Shown one piece after another: positions 10,065 to 17,649 of a DNA stretch of 64,000 nucleotides. The DNA lies in the NCBI RefSeq assembly GCF_030269445.1, contig NZ_BSTJ01000006.1, positions 186,001 to 250,000 of the forward strand, given 5' to 3'. The notes under the pieces are model-generated. The model ran no database searches, was not told where the DNA came from, and saw only the letters and a program-made list of their open reading frames with translations. Made by a program: the position numbers and the translations under genes. Positions within the stretch are counted from its first letter, which is position 1. Every line of letters starts with the position of its first letter. The stretch is from Actinoallomurus iriomotensis (GTDB lineage: Bacteria > Actinomycetota > Actinomycetes > Streptosporangiales > Streptosporangiaceae).

Positions 10065-10384
10065 CTGGCGTCGGTCCCTGGCCTACTCCAGACGCCGGAG
10101 TACGCGCGTGCGCTCCTCAACGGTGATGAGGAGGCCGTTCGGGCGCGAATGGAACGGCGGAACATCCTTGCCAGGGAAAATCCACCGATGGTGCACGTCG
10201 TGCTGGATGAGGCGGTGCTCTACCGAGAGCGCGGGGGAAAGAGGCGACGTGCGGTCAACTCGAACACCTTGCGGCGTCCGTAGGGCCTCGGCTGACGCTG
10301 CAAGTAGCCATTAGGACGTTCGCCCTTCCGCAGCAGGAGTCCCTCGACCTGATCAAAAAGGTGATTGAGGAAAGATGGACGTGA
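10065..10384 (+). pseudogene. Fragment of an XRE-family regulator with DUF5753 domain
   Basis: From about 10065 the frame reads SVPGLLQTPEYARALLNGDEE and NILARENPPMVHVVLDEAVLY, the classic DUF5753 domain. It stops at TAG after RRP. One base over, the frame continues with QLEHLAASVGPRLTLQVA to a TGA at 10382-10384, so there is a frameshift near 10250. The N-terminal helix-turn-helix is missing altogether. The end overlaps the start of the DUF397 frame, as in intact pairs. Confidence 0.78.
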
Positions 10385-10470
10385 CGAATCTCGACTGGCG
10401 TAAGTCGGCGTGCAGCGGTGAGAACGGCGGCGACTGCGTCGAGGTCGCCGTCATCGAGAGCCGCGACTGA
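10375..10470 (+). pseudogene. Short DUF397 protein, truncated partner of the XRE regulator
   Basis: A 31-residue frame, MDVTNLDWRKSACSGENGGD continuing to CVEVAVIESRD, that matches the front half of DUF397. Intact members run about 60 residues and carry a further W-containing segment. GAGG lies just upstream. DUF397 genes sit directly after XRE/DUF5753 regulators in many actinomycetes, often as regulatory or toxin-antitoxin-like pairs. Both partners here are damaged. Confidence 0.6.
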
Positions 10471-10486
10471 ACGTTCCCTCCACCGC

Positions 10487-10514
10487 TACGGCCCCTCCTC
10501 CGTGAGGGGCCGTA
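10487..10514. terminator. Strong hairpin between convergent genes
   Basis: TACGGCCCCTC (10487-10497) and GAGGGGCCGTA (10504-10514) form an 11-bp perfect stem with a 6-base loop. It lies between the DUF397 remnant and the convergent hydrolase gene and could stop transcription both ways. Confidence 0.75.
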
Positions 10515-10520
10515 CCCGGG

Positions 10521-11354
10521 TCAGCTCAGCTGCCGGAGGAAGGCGACAAGAGCAGCGGTGAGTTCGGCCGGCGCGTCCTCTTGGACGAGGTGCCCCGCGC
10601 CGGCGATCGTTTCCAGCCGCGCGCCCGGGATGCGGGCGGCGAGTTCCGGTCCTTTCGCCACGGGGATCCAGGTGTCGTCTTGGCCCCAGCACACCAGCGT
10701 CGGGAGGTCGATCCTCCCGTACTGATCCTGGACTTCGTCGGTGTGGAGCTGGTCGGCCTGGGCGATCTGACGATAGAAGGCCGCCTGGCCGGGGTCGCCG
10801 AGCCAGGGCTGGACGAGCCGGTCGAGGACGGCGGGGTGCAGGCCGGGGCTGCTGGCCGAGCTGACGTACTCGCGCACGAGGGCGCGGTGCAGCGCGGGCG
10901 GCAGCGCTTCGAAGACCTCGGAGTGCGAGCCGACGAGCCGGAAGAACGGGGAACCCCACGGGGCCAGCGCGACCGGGTCGACCAGAGCGAGCGCGCGGTA
11001 GCGAACACCGTGCAGCAGATGCGCCCGCAAGGAGATGGCACCACCGAAGTCGTGGGCGACCACCAGCGGTTCTTCCATGCCCCAGTGCGTCAGGATCTCG
11101 GTGAAGACCCGGCCCTGGGCGGCCAGAGACACATCCTGGCCGGCGAACTTCTCCGACGCGCCGTAACCGGGCATGTCCCACACGAACACCTGGTAGTCGC
11201 GGGCGAGCGCGCGGGCGACGGCGCGCCAGACGTACGAGGAGAAGGGGGTGCCGTGGAGCAGCACGACCGGAGACCGGCCGGGCTCTCCGAGGTGGTCCCA
11301 CCGGACATCACCCGACGTGCTGCGGAAAGTCTCAGACAGCTGCCATTCACTCAT
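10521..11354 (-). CDS. Alpha/beta hydrolase with Asp nucleophile (haloalkane dehalogenase/epoxide hydrolase type)
   Basis: A 277-residue hydrolase. The nucleophile elbow reads AHDFGG, with Asp102 where most family members have Ser; the acid is in GQDD (226-227) and the base His255 in GAGH. HGTP at 34-37 forms the oxyanion region. Asp nucleophiles occur in haloalkane and fluoroacetate dehalogenases and epoxide hydrolases. HGTP rather than HGNP makes the dehalogenase call uncertain. ATG 11354 has AGGA upstream; a GTG at 11375 overlapping the previous stop would add seven residues and couple translation. Confidence 0.88.
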   Translation of the reverse strand: MSEWQLSETFRSTSGDVRWDHLGEPGRSPVVLLHGTPFSSYVWRAVARALARDYQVFVWDMPGYGASEKFAGQDVSLAAQGRVFTEILTHWGMEEPLVVAHDFGGAISLRAHLLHGVRYRALALVDPVALAPWGSPFFRLVGSHSEVFEALPPALHRALVREYVSSASSPGLHPAVLDRLVQPWLGDPGQAAFYRQIAQADQLHTDEVQDQYGRIDLPTLVCWGQDDTWIPVAKGPELAARIPGARLETIAGAGHLVQEDAPAELTAALVAFLRQLS

Positions 11355-11371
11355 GGCTACTGTCCTACCAG

Positions 11372-11566
11372 TCACTGCTCGCGGCGGCGGGAGCGGAAGA
11401 TCATGCGCAGGACGACGATCAGGACGATGGAGCCCAGCACGAACGGCGCCGCCCAGGGGAACGACACGGGGTGGCCGCCGAGGCCCTCGGCCAGGTAGCG
11501 GCCCGCGACCGTCAGGAACAGCAGGCCCGCGACCAGCGACGACGGGTCGAACCTATGCCGGAACAC
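11372..11566 (-). CDS. Small two-helix membrane protein of the PspC locus
   Basis: A 64-residue protein with two membrane helices (about 9-27 and 37-57) and a basic C-terminal tail. Its start overlaps the end of the PspC/LiaF-like gene by 14 bases, and its stop touches the next hydrolase gene, so it is read as part of the same message. No enzymatic motif is visible. It may be an accessory subunit of the envelope stress module. Confidence 0.75.
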   Translation of the reverse strand: MFRHRFDPSSLVAGLLFLTVAGRYLAEGLGGHPVSFPWAAPFVLGSIVLIVVLRMIFRSRRREQ

Positions 11567-12851
11567 GCACGACCTCCATGTCGCCGACCTTGCTGCGGAT
11601 GCGCAGCGCGATCGTCGCCGTCGCGGGGGTGCCGCCCTCCGGGTCCAGCACGCGGTGGACGCGGGCGCCCGGGCCGCTCGTCACCTGGCGGTCCACCGTG
11701 ATGTCGCCCAGGTAGGCGTGGCCGTCCACCTCGATGCGGGCCGTGCTCGGCACCTTGACCGCCAGCACCCCGAGCGTCACCTCGGCGTTGACCTGGAGCC
11801 GCTGGCCCGGCGACAGCGGCACGTCCGTCAGGTCGACCACGCCCTGCCCGACGAAGACCTTGTGGGTCTGCTCGGCCTGGGAGGCGACCGCCGGGCGCCA
11901 CACCATGTGGTGGGTGCGGCGCGCGACCGTGGAGTTACCGGCGATCGAGGTGGATGCGAGGGCGAGAGACATGATCGCTCCAACGAGAACGAGCTTGCGG
12001 ACCCGGCCGAACCAGGAACCGAGGAGGAGGCCGACGGCGACGACGATGAGCGCCCCGGCGATGACGATCTGGAGGCCGCTGAAGTGCGGGCGGTGACCGA
12101 AACCGGCGTAGAGCGCGGCGGCGACCAGCGCGGCGGTCAGCAGGGTGAGCGCCGTCAGGTACGACGGCCGGTGCGGGGAGCACGGAGCAGGCGGCGGCGG
12201 GACGCTGCCGGGGGCGTACGGGCCCGCGGGGAACCGGTCGGTGCCGAGCGGCTGGGTGGTGCTCTCCGGGGCCGGCGGCGCGTACGGGCCGGCCGCGTAA
12301 CCGTCGGTGCGGCGGCCGAGGCGGGCGAGGTCGATCATGCCGTCCGACATCGCGTACGTCGGCGGCGGTGACGGGGGCGGCGTCCAGGAGCCCAGCGGGT
12401 GGCCCTTGAGGCGGTCCGGCAGGTTTCGTGCGGTCTGGGCGAGATCGACGCCGCGCGACCGGGCCACGAGCAGCGCCAGGCCGAACACCACGACGACGCA
12501 CAGCGCCTCGCCGGACCCCCAGCTGTTCACGACGCCGACCAGCATGCCGGCGCCCAGCCCCGCGCCGAGCAGCGCCAGCGCGGTGTCGCCGTCGAACAGG
12601 CGTTTGCCGGTCCGCTCGACCCATGAGGGCCCGCCGTCGGGGGCTCCCATGAGCAGGAAGGCCGCGATGTAGAGCAGGATGCCGACACCGGTGGTGATGA
12701 CCAGCAGCGCGAACCCGACCCGGAACACGATGGCGTCGATGCGCGTATAACGAGCGAGGCCGGCGCACACTCCCGTGATCAGACGGCCCTCCTGGGAGCG
12801 GAGGAGCCGCCGCGGCGGGGAGCCGGGCGTCTCGGCGCTGTCCTCGTTCAT
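11553..12851 (-). CDS. PspC-domain membrane protein with LiaF-like C-terminal domain
   Basis: A 432-residue protein. The PspC domain covers about residues 12-70 (LITGVCAGLARY and a following helix). Further helices lie near 90-130 and three at 231-303, with a Pro/Tyr-rich cytoplasmic linker between. Residues about 320-432 form a beta-rich outside domain resembling the C-terminus of LiaF and cell-wall antibiotic response proteins. LiaF-type proteins restrain a partner histidine kinase. It is divergent from the PspC-kinase and LuxR genes, making an actinobacterial LiaFSR-like set. Confidence 0.9.
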   Translation of the reverse strand: MNEDSAETPGSPPRRLLRSQEGRLITGVCAGLARYTRIDAIVFRVGFALLVITTGVGILLYIAAFLLMGAPDGGPSWVERTGKRLFDGDTALALLGAGLGAGMLVGVVNSWGSGEALCVVVVFGLALLVARSRGVDLAQTARNLPDRLKGHPLGSWTPPPSPPPTYAMSDGMIDLARLGRRTDGYAAGPYAPPAPESTTQPLGTDRFPAGPYAPGSVPPPPAPCSPHRPSYLTALTLLTAALVAAALYAGFGHRPHFSGLQIVIAGALIVVAVGLLLGSWFGRVRKLVLVGAIMSLALASTSIAGNSTVARRTHHMVWRPAVASQAEQTHKVFVGQGVVDLTDVPLSPGQRLQVNAEVTLGVLAVKVPSTARIEVDGHAYLGDITVDRQVTSGPGARVHRVLDPEGGTPATATIALRIRSKVGDMEVVRVPA

Positions 12852-12981
12852 GCGTTATATCGTCTCGTGCCTCTGTCGCGGCCACCATCCGGGAGGACCC
12901 TGACTCGTCCCTGAGGACCTCCGGGATCTCCCAGGGCCCTCCCCGATGCGAGAGCGGCACGGAACGTGTGACCATCTCCTT

Positions 12982-14175
12982 GTGTCCGAAACGCCCGGCG
13001 GGGAGACCGCGCAGCAGGTCCCCGCCCGCCTCGAACGACGGGTCGGCCAGCGGCTCGTCGGTGGCGTGTGCTCCGGACTGGCCGGGCATCTCGGCCTGGA
13101 GGTGATCGTCGTACGCGTGGCGTTCGCCGTGCTGCTGGCCGCCGGCGTGGGCGTCGTCGCCTACGTCGCGCTCTGGCTGCTGGTGCCGCAGCGCGACGAG
13201 CCCGCGGGCCCACGCAACATCGGGCAGCTCTTCGCGTACGCGGCGCTGGTCGTGGGGCTGTGCCTGTTCACGTGGGGTGCGGGCGCGCTGAACTGGGCCG
13301 TGTGGCCGATCGTCGCGGGCGGCATCGGTGTCGGGATCATCTGGCAGCAGGCCGACCCGGAACGCCGGCGCCGGTGGGTCCGCAGCTCCGAGTCGATGTG
13401 GCTGCGCAGCGTCATCGGGACGCTGCTGGTGATCGCCGGGCTCGTCGCGTTCCTCGCCGAGAAGATCCACCCCGGACAGGCCGGGCAGGTGCTGCTCGGC
13501 TCCACCGTCGTCCTGGCCGGTGTCGCCGTCGTCGTCGCGCCGTGGCTGCTGCGGATGTGGCGCGACCTGGACGCCGAGCGCCGCGAACGCATCCGCTCGC
13601 AGGAGCGCGCCGAGGTCGCCGCGCACGTGCACGACTCCGTCCTGCACACCCTCACGCTGATCCAGCGCAGTGCGAACGACCCGCGGGAGGTGCAGCGGCT
13701 GGCGCGGTCGCAGGAACGCGACCTGCGCGCCTGGCTGTACGAGCCCAAGGCCGACGCCGAACAGCACCTGGCCGCCGCCGTGCGCAAGGCCGCCGCCGAG
13801 GTCGAGGACCACCACGGCATGCCGATCGAGGTGGTGTGCGTGGGCGACTGCCCTCTGGACGACCGCCTGGGCGCGATGCTCCAGGCCGCACGCGAGGCCA
13901 TGGTCAATGCCGCCAAGTACGCGGACGGAGAGCCGGGCGACCAGGGCCGTACGTCGTCGGTGTCGGTCTACGCCGAGGTGGCCGGCGACGATGTGTCGAT
14001 CTTCGTACGGGACCGGGGCCGCGGCTTCGACCTGGACGCCATCCCGCACGACCGGATGGGCCTGAGAGAGTCCATCATCGGCCGGATGGAGCGCAACGGC
14101 GGCAAGGCCGAGATCCGTACGGCCCCGGGCGACGGCACGGAGGTCCGACTTGAGATGCGGCGTAACCCTAGGTGA
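12982..14175 (+). CDS. Sensor histidine kinase with N-terminal PspC domain
   Basis: A 397-residue kinase. The PspC domain (LVGGVCSGLAGHLGL) is at the N-terminus, followed by about five membrane helices. The HisKA_3-type box reads HVHDSVLHTL, with His217 as the likely phosphosite. The ATPase domain has the N box (REAMVNAAKYA), G1 (DRGRGF) and G2 (MGLRESI). The GTG at 12982 starts just before the conserved region. It phosphorylates the LuxR regulator that starts 14 bases after its stop. The PspC domain suggests sensing of membrane stress. Confidence 0.94.
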   Translation: MSETPGGETAQQVPARLERRVGQRLVGGVCSGLAGHLGLEVIVVRVAFAVLLAAGVGVVAYVALWLLVPQRDEPAGPRNIGQLFAYAALVVGLCLFTWGAGALNWAVWPIVAGGIGVGIIWQQADPERRRRWVRSSESMWLRSVIGTLLVIAGLVAFLAEKIHPGQAGQVLLGSTVVLAGVAVVVAPWLLRMWRDLDAERRERIRSQERAEVAAHVHDSVLHTLTLIQRSANDPREVQRLARSQERDLRAWLYEPKADAEQHLAAAVRKAAAEVEDHHGMPIEVVCVGDCPLDDRLGAMLQAAREAMVNAAKYADGEPGDQGRTSSVSVYAEVAGDDVSIFVRDRGRGFDLDAIPHDRMGLRESIIGRMERNGGKAEIRTAPGDGTEVRLEMRRNPR

Positions 14176-14188
14176 AGCGAGAGACTCG

Positions 14189-14815
14189 ATGACGCGCGTG
14201 GTACTGGTCGATGACCATCAGATGTTCCGGAGCGGGGTAAAGGCCGAGCTGGGCGAGTCCGTGGAGATCGTCGGTGAGGCCGGCGACGTCGACGAGGCGG
14301 TCGAAGTGATCAAGGCGGCGGAGCCGGACGTCGTCCTGCTGGACGTGCACCTGCCCGGCGGCGGTGGCGTCGAGGTGCTCCGCCGGGTGCTGCCGTCGGA
14401 GACGCGGTTCCTCGCCCTGTCGGTGTCCGACGCCGCCGAGGACGTCATCGGCGTCGTACGCGGCGGCGCCCGCGGCTATGTCACCAAGACGATATCCGGG
14501 GGCGAGCTGACCCAGGCGATCGAGCGGGTGGCCGAGGGCGACGCGGTGTTCTCGCCGCGGCTGGCGGGCTTCGTCCTGGACGCCTTCGCCGCCGCCGACG
14601 TGCCGGCCATCGACCCGGAGCTGGACCAGCTCACCCAGCGCGAACGCGAGGTGCTGCGCCTGATCGCCCGCGGCTATGCGTACAAGGAGATCGCCAAGGA
14701 GCTGTTCATCTCGGTCAAGACCGTCGAGACCCATGTGAGCAGCGTGCTGCGCAAACTCCAGCTGTCCAACCGGCACGAGCTCTCCCGCTGGGCCGCCGCC
14801 CGCCGCCTCGTCTGA
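14189..14815 (+). CDS. LuxR/NarL-family response regulator, partner of the PspC kinase
   Basis: A 208-residue regulator. The receiver domain has D9-D10, phosphoacceptor Asp52 (LLDVHLPG) and Lys100 (TKTI). The C-terminal LuxR helix-turn-helix spans about 145-205 (LTQREREVLRLIARG, IAKELFIS). It shares an operon with the PspC histidine kinase. Likely targets are the divergent PspC/LiaF-like operon and its own operon. I chose the ATG at 14189 because the receiver fold begins immediately. Confidence 0.95.
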   Translation: MTRVVLVDDHQMFRSGVKAELGESVEIVGEAGDVDEAVEVIKAAEPDVVLLDVHLPGGGGVEVLRRVLPSETRFLALSVSDAAEDVIGVVRGGARGYVTKTISGGELTQAIERVAEGDAVFSPRLAGFVLDAFAAADVPAIDPELDQLTQREREVLRLIARGYAYKEIAKELFISVKTVETHVSSVLRKLQLSNRHELSRWAAARRLV

Positions 14816-14826
14816 GAGCCGTCCGC

Positions 14827-15258
14827 TCAGCAGTAGGGGCCCAGGGCCTTCTTGATCTCGGCGGGCGCGTTCTTCATCTTCGGGTTGCCGCACAGGCCGT
14901 CGGTCCCGTAGGTCACGAGGCGCAGTTCGCCGTTCTGCATGCGGACCACGGCACGCGCCGGGTCGGACCCCGGATATCGCATGGGAACGGTCGCCCAGCC
15001 GTCCTGGCACACCACCTTGGTGGAGACGATGACGCCGGTGGAATGGTCCGCCGACGAGACGGCGTCGGCGATCTCGGCGCGCGACGGGCAGGTGGGCGAC
15101 GCCACGGCGGTCGGGGAGGCGGGCGCCCGGGTCGGGGCGGTGGCGGTCGGCCGAGCGGGAGTGTCCGCCTTCGCGCTCTCGTCCCCGGACCGGCAGGCGG
15201 TCGACAGGCAGGCGAGGGTCACCACGGCGACCAGGACGGCCGGTCGGAATGGGGACAC
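14827..15258 (-). CDS. Secreted lipoprotein, unknown function
   Basis: A 143-residue protein. GTG 15258 is chosen because GGAGG lies four bases upstream and the reading begins with a signal peptide ending in the lipobox LSTAC (Cys22). A Thr/Pro/Ala-rich linker (about 30-55) is followed by a small domain with four cysteines (C57, C84, C123, C143), probably two disulfides. It is divergent from the kinase at 15341, only 82 bases apart. It may deliver an outside signal, but no family is recognised. Confidence 0.8.
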   Translation of the reverse strand: MSPFRPAVLVAVVTLACLSTACRSGDESAKADTPARPTATAPTRAPASPTAVASPTCPSRAEIADAVSSADHSTGVIVSTKVVCQDGWATVPMRYPGSDPARAVVRMQNGELRLVTYGTDGLCGNPKMKNAPAEIKKALGPYC

Positions 15259-15340
15259 GCGGCCTCCACCATCGATTTTCACCGGGGGAGTTCTGCGTTG
15301 CGCCCGGTCCGGTCTGCGATCAATATAGTCGCGGCACCGA

Positions 15341-16765
15341 GTGGGGAGTGTGGAATTGCGCAGCGAAGATTTGCCGGAGGCCATCGGAAAGTACCGTCCG
15401 CAGTCCCATCTGGCCGCCGGCGGGATGGGCCGGGTCTTCCTCGCCCTCGACCCCGAAGGACGGACTGTCGCACTCAAACAACTCCACCCTTCCATCGCCT
15501 ATGACGACGGCATGCGGGAGCGGCTTCGGCGCGAGGTCGCGGCGATGCGGCGAATTCGCAGTCCGCGGGTGGCGCAGCTCATCGACGCGGATTTGGACGT
15601 TGTTCCCCCGTACCTGGTCACCGGCTATGTGCAGGGCCGGACCCTGCACGACGTCGTCAAGTCGGACGGTCCTTTGCGGGGAGACAGACTGCGGCGAATA
15701 GCGCGCGGAGTCGCCGAGGCCCTCGTCGCGATCCATGCCGCCGGCCACGTCCACCGTGATCTCAAGCCGGCCAATGTGATGGTGGTCGACGACGACCCGG
15801 TCGTGATCGATTTCGGGATCGCCCAGGAGCACGACGCGACCCGCATCACGCAGGACGGCGGTGCCATCGGGACGCTCGGCTACATGGCGCCGGAAGTGCT
15901 CGAAGGCGGAACGGCGGGCCCACCCGCCGACATCTTCGCCTGGGGCGCGACCGTGGCCTACGCGGCGACCGGGCGACCGGCCTTCGGCGGGGGCGGAGTG
16001 CAGGCGGTCGCCCTGCGAACCTACCGGGGAGCGGCCGACCTCGACGGCGTGCCGGACGAACTGCGTCCCCTGCTGTCGGCCGCGCTCGCCCCGGCCGCCG
16101 AAGCCCGGCCCGACGCGAACACGGTCCTCGGCACGATGGCGGCGCCGGCGGGGCCGACCTCGTTCTTCCCGGCTAACGCCGCGCCGGCTCCACCTGCCGC
16201 GCCGGTTCGCCGTAACGGCCGGAGACGGTCGGCGATCGTCATTCCCCTGTCCGCGGTGGCGATGGTCGCCGTCGTCATCCTCGCCATCGTCGCCCTGCGC
16301 CCGAACGGCAAGGGATCGCCGAAGCCGCCGGCCGCGACGAGAACGGTGGTGACAAGTCAGCCCAGGCCCTCGTATCGCGAACCGATCGCGAACTGGGGTC
16401 CCGGCCAGAAGTTCCAGAAGTTCCTCGAAGCCAACAATGGCAAGAGGGTGTACATCCTGGCGGACCTGGACGAGGCCATCGTTCCTCAGGACGGGCAAGG
16501 TCAACCGTACGACGCGTCCCATGCGGAAGACGGCGCGACCTTCACTTTGTGGACGAGTTGCACCGAGAAGCTGGCGGCGGGAGAGGAACCGACCAGCGAC
16601 AAATGCGCCGCCATCCTGGTCGAGATTCTGCCGGAGAGCGCCGCCTGGAGCGGTTTTTCGTGGGTCCATGGCGCCTACAAGGTCCAGGGCAACTTCGAGA
16701 TCGCGGAGGGGGCCGTGCACCAAGGGGTGGCACCCTTTACCCTGAAGCCGGCTCCGGCTGCCTGA
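15341..16765 (+). CDS. Transmembrane Ser/Thr protein kinase
   Basis: A 474-residue kinase. It has the glycine loop AAGGMG (25-30), Lys46, HRD at 138-140, DFG at 157-159 and APE at 183-185. One membrane helix spans about 298-319. An outside domain of about 150 residues follows, containing two cysteines (SCTEK and KCAA). TATAGT at 15324-15329 may be its -10. The start is uncertain: GTG 15341, GTG 15350 or TTG 15356, the last with GGGGAG seven bases upstream. Its divergent neighbour is the lipoprotein gene, a possible functional partner. Confidence 0.92.
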   Translation: MGSVELRSEDLPEAIGKYRPQSHLAAGGMGRVFLALDPEGRTVALKQLHPSIAYDDGMRERLRREVAAMRRIRSPRVAQLIDADLDVVPPYLVTGYVQGRTLHDVVKSDGPLRGDRLRRIARGVAEALVAIHAAGHVHRDLKPANVMVVDDDPVVIDFGIAQEHDATRITQDGGAIGTLGYMAPEVLEGGTAGPPADIFAWGATVAYAATGRPAFGGGGVQAVALRTYRGAADLDGVPDELRPLLSAALAPAAEARPDANTVLGTMAAPAGPTSFFPANAAPAPPAAPVRRNGRRRSAIVIPLSAVAMVAVVILAIVALRPNGKGSPKPPAATRTVVTSQPRPSYREPIANWGPGQKFQKFLEANNGKRVYILADLDEAIVPQDGQGQPYDASHAEDGATFTLWTSCTEKLAAGEEPTSDKCAAILVEILPESAAWSGFSWVHGAYKVQGNFEIAEGAVHQGVAPFTLKPAPAA

Positions 16766-16768
16766 GAA

Positions 16769-17212
16769 ATGCACTGGCGTACGCTCTGGCAGCGCGATCT
16801 TCGCGACGCACCGGGCGAGGCCCCGGTCCTGGCCGGCGCGACCGCGGTTCTTCCCGGTGACCCCGTCCGGGTGGCGGTCACCGAGGAGCTCTCCTACTCC
16901 ACGGGGCTCACCTGCGACGACACCGATGTGTACCGCCTGTCCGACGGCCAGGACGGCGGGTTCCTGTCGATCGGGTACGAGCGGTGGTTCGCCACGCCCC
17001 GCATCGAGGTGGCCGAGGTCGGCGGGGCGCCCGCCGTGGTGGTCAACACCTCCCGCGGACTCCGCGTCCGCTCCACCGACCGTACGGTCTCGCCACCAGG
17101 CCCGCCCGGCCGCCCCGCGCGACGGCGATCGTGTAGAGAGCGACCTGCCCGGGCAGGAACTGCGGCCCGTGCTCCCTCATCGCGCCGTGCGCCACCGCCA
17201 GCAGCACGGTGA
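16769..17212 (+). pseudogene. Truncated hypothetical protein abutting a broken kinase gene
   Basis: The frame from ATG 16769 looks protein-like up to about residue 110 (VLPGDPVRVAVTEELSYS, FLSIGYERWFATPRIEVAEV, VVVNTSRGLRV). It then turns into Arg/Pro/Ala-rich sequence that is antisense to the histidine kinase remnant. The native C-terminus therefore seems to have been replaced. The gene starts four bases after the kinase stop. No family is recognised. It could still be expressed as a shortened protein. Confidence 0.45.
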
Positions 17213-17432
17213 CGACCAGCACGCCCACCGGCCACCGTCGCCGCACGAGCAGCACGGCACAGGCCGCCGCGGCGTACCCGTAGTCCACCGGTCCCAGCAC
17301 CCGTCTGGTCGGCGGGCGGCCGGCGAACCGCATCATCCCCAGGGTCAGGAACAACGCGACGAGCACCACGGCCACGTCGACGACCCGGGGGTACCGCCGC
17401 CACCACGCCTGGTCGCCTCCCACGCTCACCAC
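17043..17432 (-). pseudogene. N-terminal remnant of a NarL-type sensor histidine kinase
   Basis: From GTG 17432 or 17423 the protein reads WWRRYPRVVDVAVVLVALF and continues with membrane helices (about 12-30, 48-65 and 68-85), a layout typical of the membrane half of NarL-partner kinases. It ends with ALYTIAVARGGRAGLV and then falls into sequence antisense to the neighbouring frame. The dimerisation and ATPase domains are absent, so it cannot act as a kinase. The junction near 17090-17110 joins the broken end of the facing gene. Confidence 0.65.
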
Positions 17433-17649
17433 CTCACCGTACGCACCCGGGCCCGGCACCGAGCACACGGTAAACGCCCGCTTCCGGCGGCACGTCAGCC
17501 CGCCGGGCCACCCCGTATACCGCGTCCGCGGTACATCGACCGGCCTGCGATGATCACTCACTGTGCCCGACTTGTCTACACAGCGAAATCGTTCCTAGAG
17601 TGAGGCCATTCGTGCGACCGAACCGGCACCGACAGGCAGAGGGGTGGGC

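Noticed and set aside
10521-11354. Serine hydrolase call
   Set aside because: The nucleophile position is Asp (HDFGG), not Ser.
11935-14049. A 704-residue minus-strand frame
   Set aside because: It is antisense to the PspC kinase and out of frame with the PspC protein gene.
14827-15495. Longer 222-residue version of the lipoprotein
   Set aside because: The extra N-terminus is antisense to the kinase start and would bury the signal peptide; GTG 15258 has GGAGG and a proper signal.
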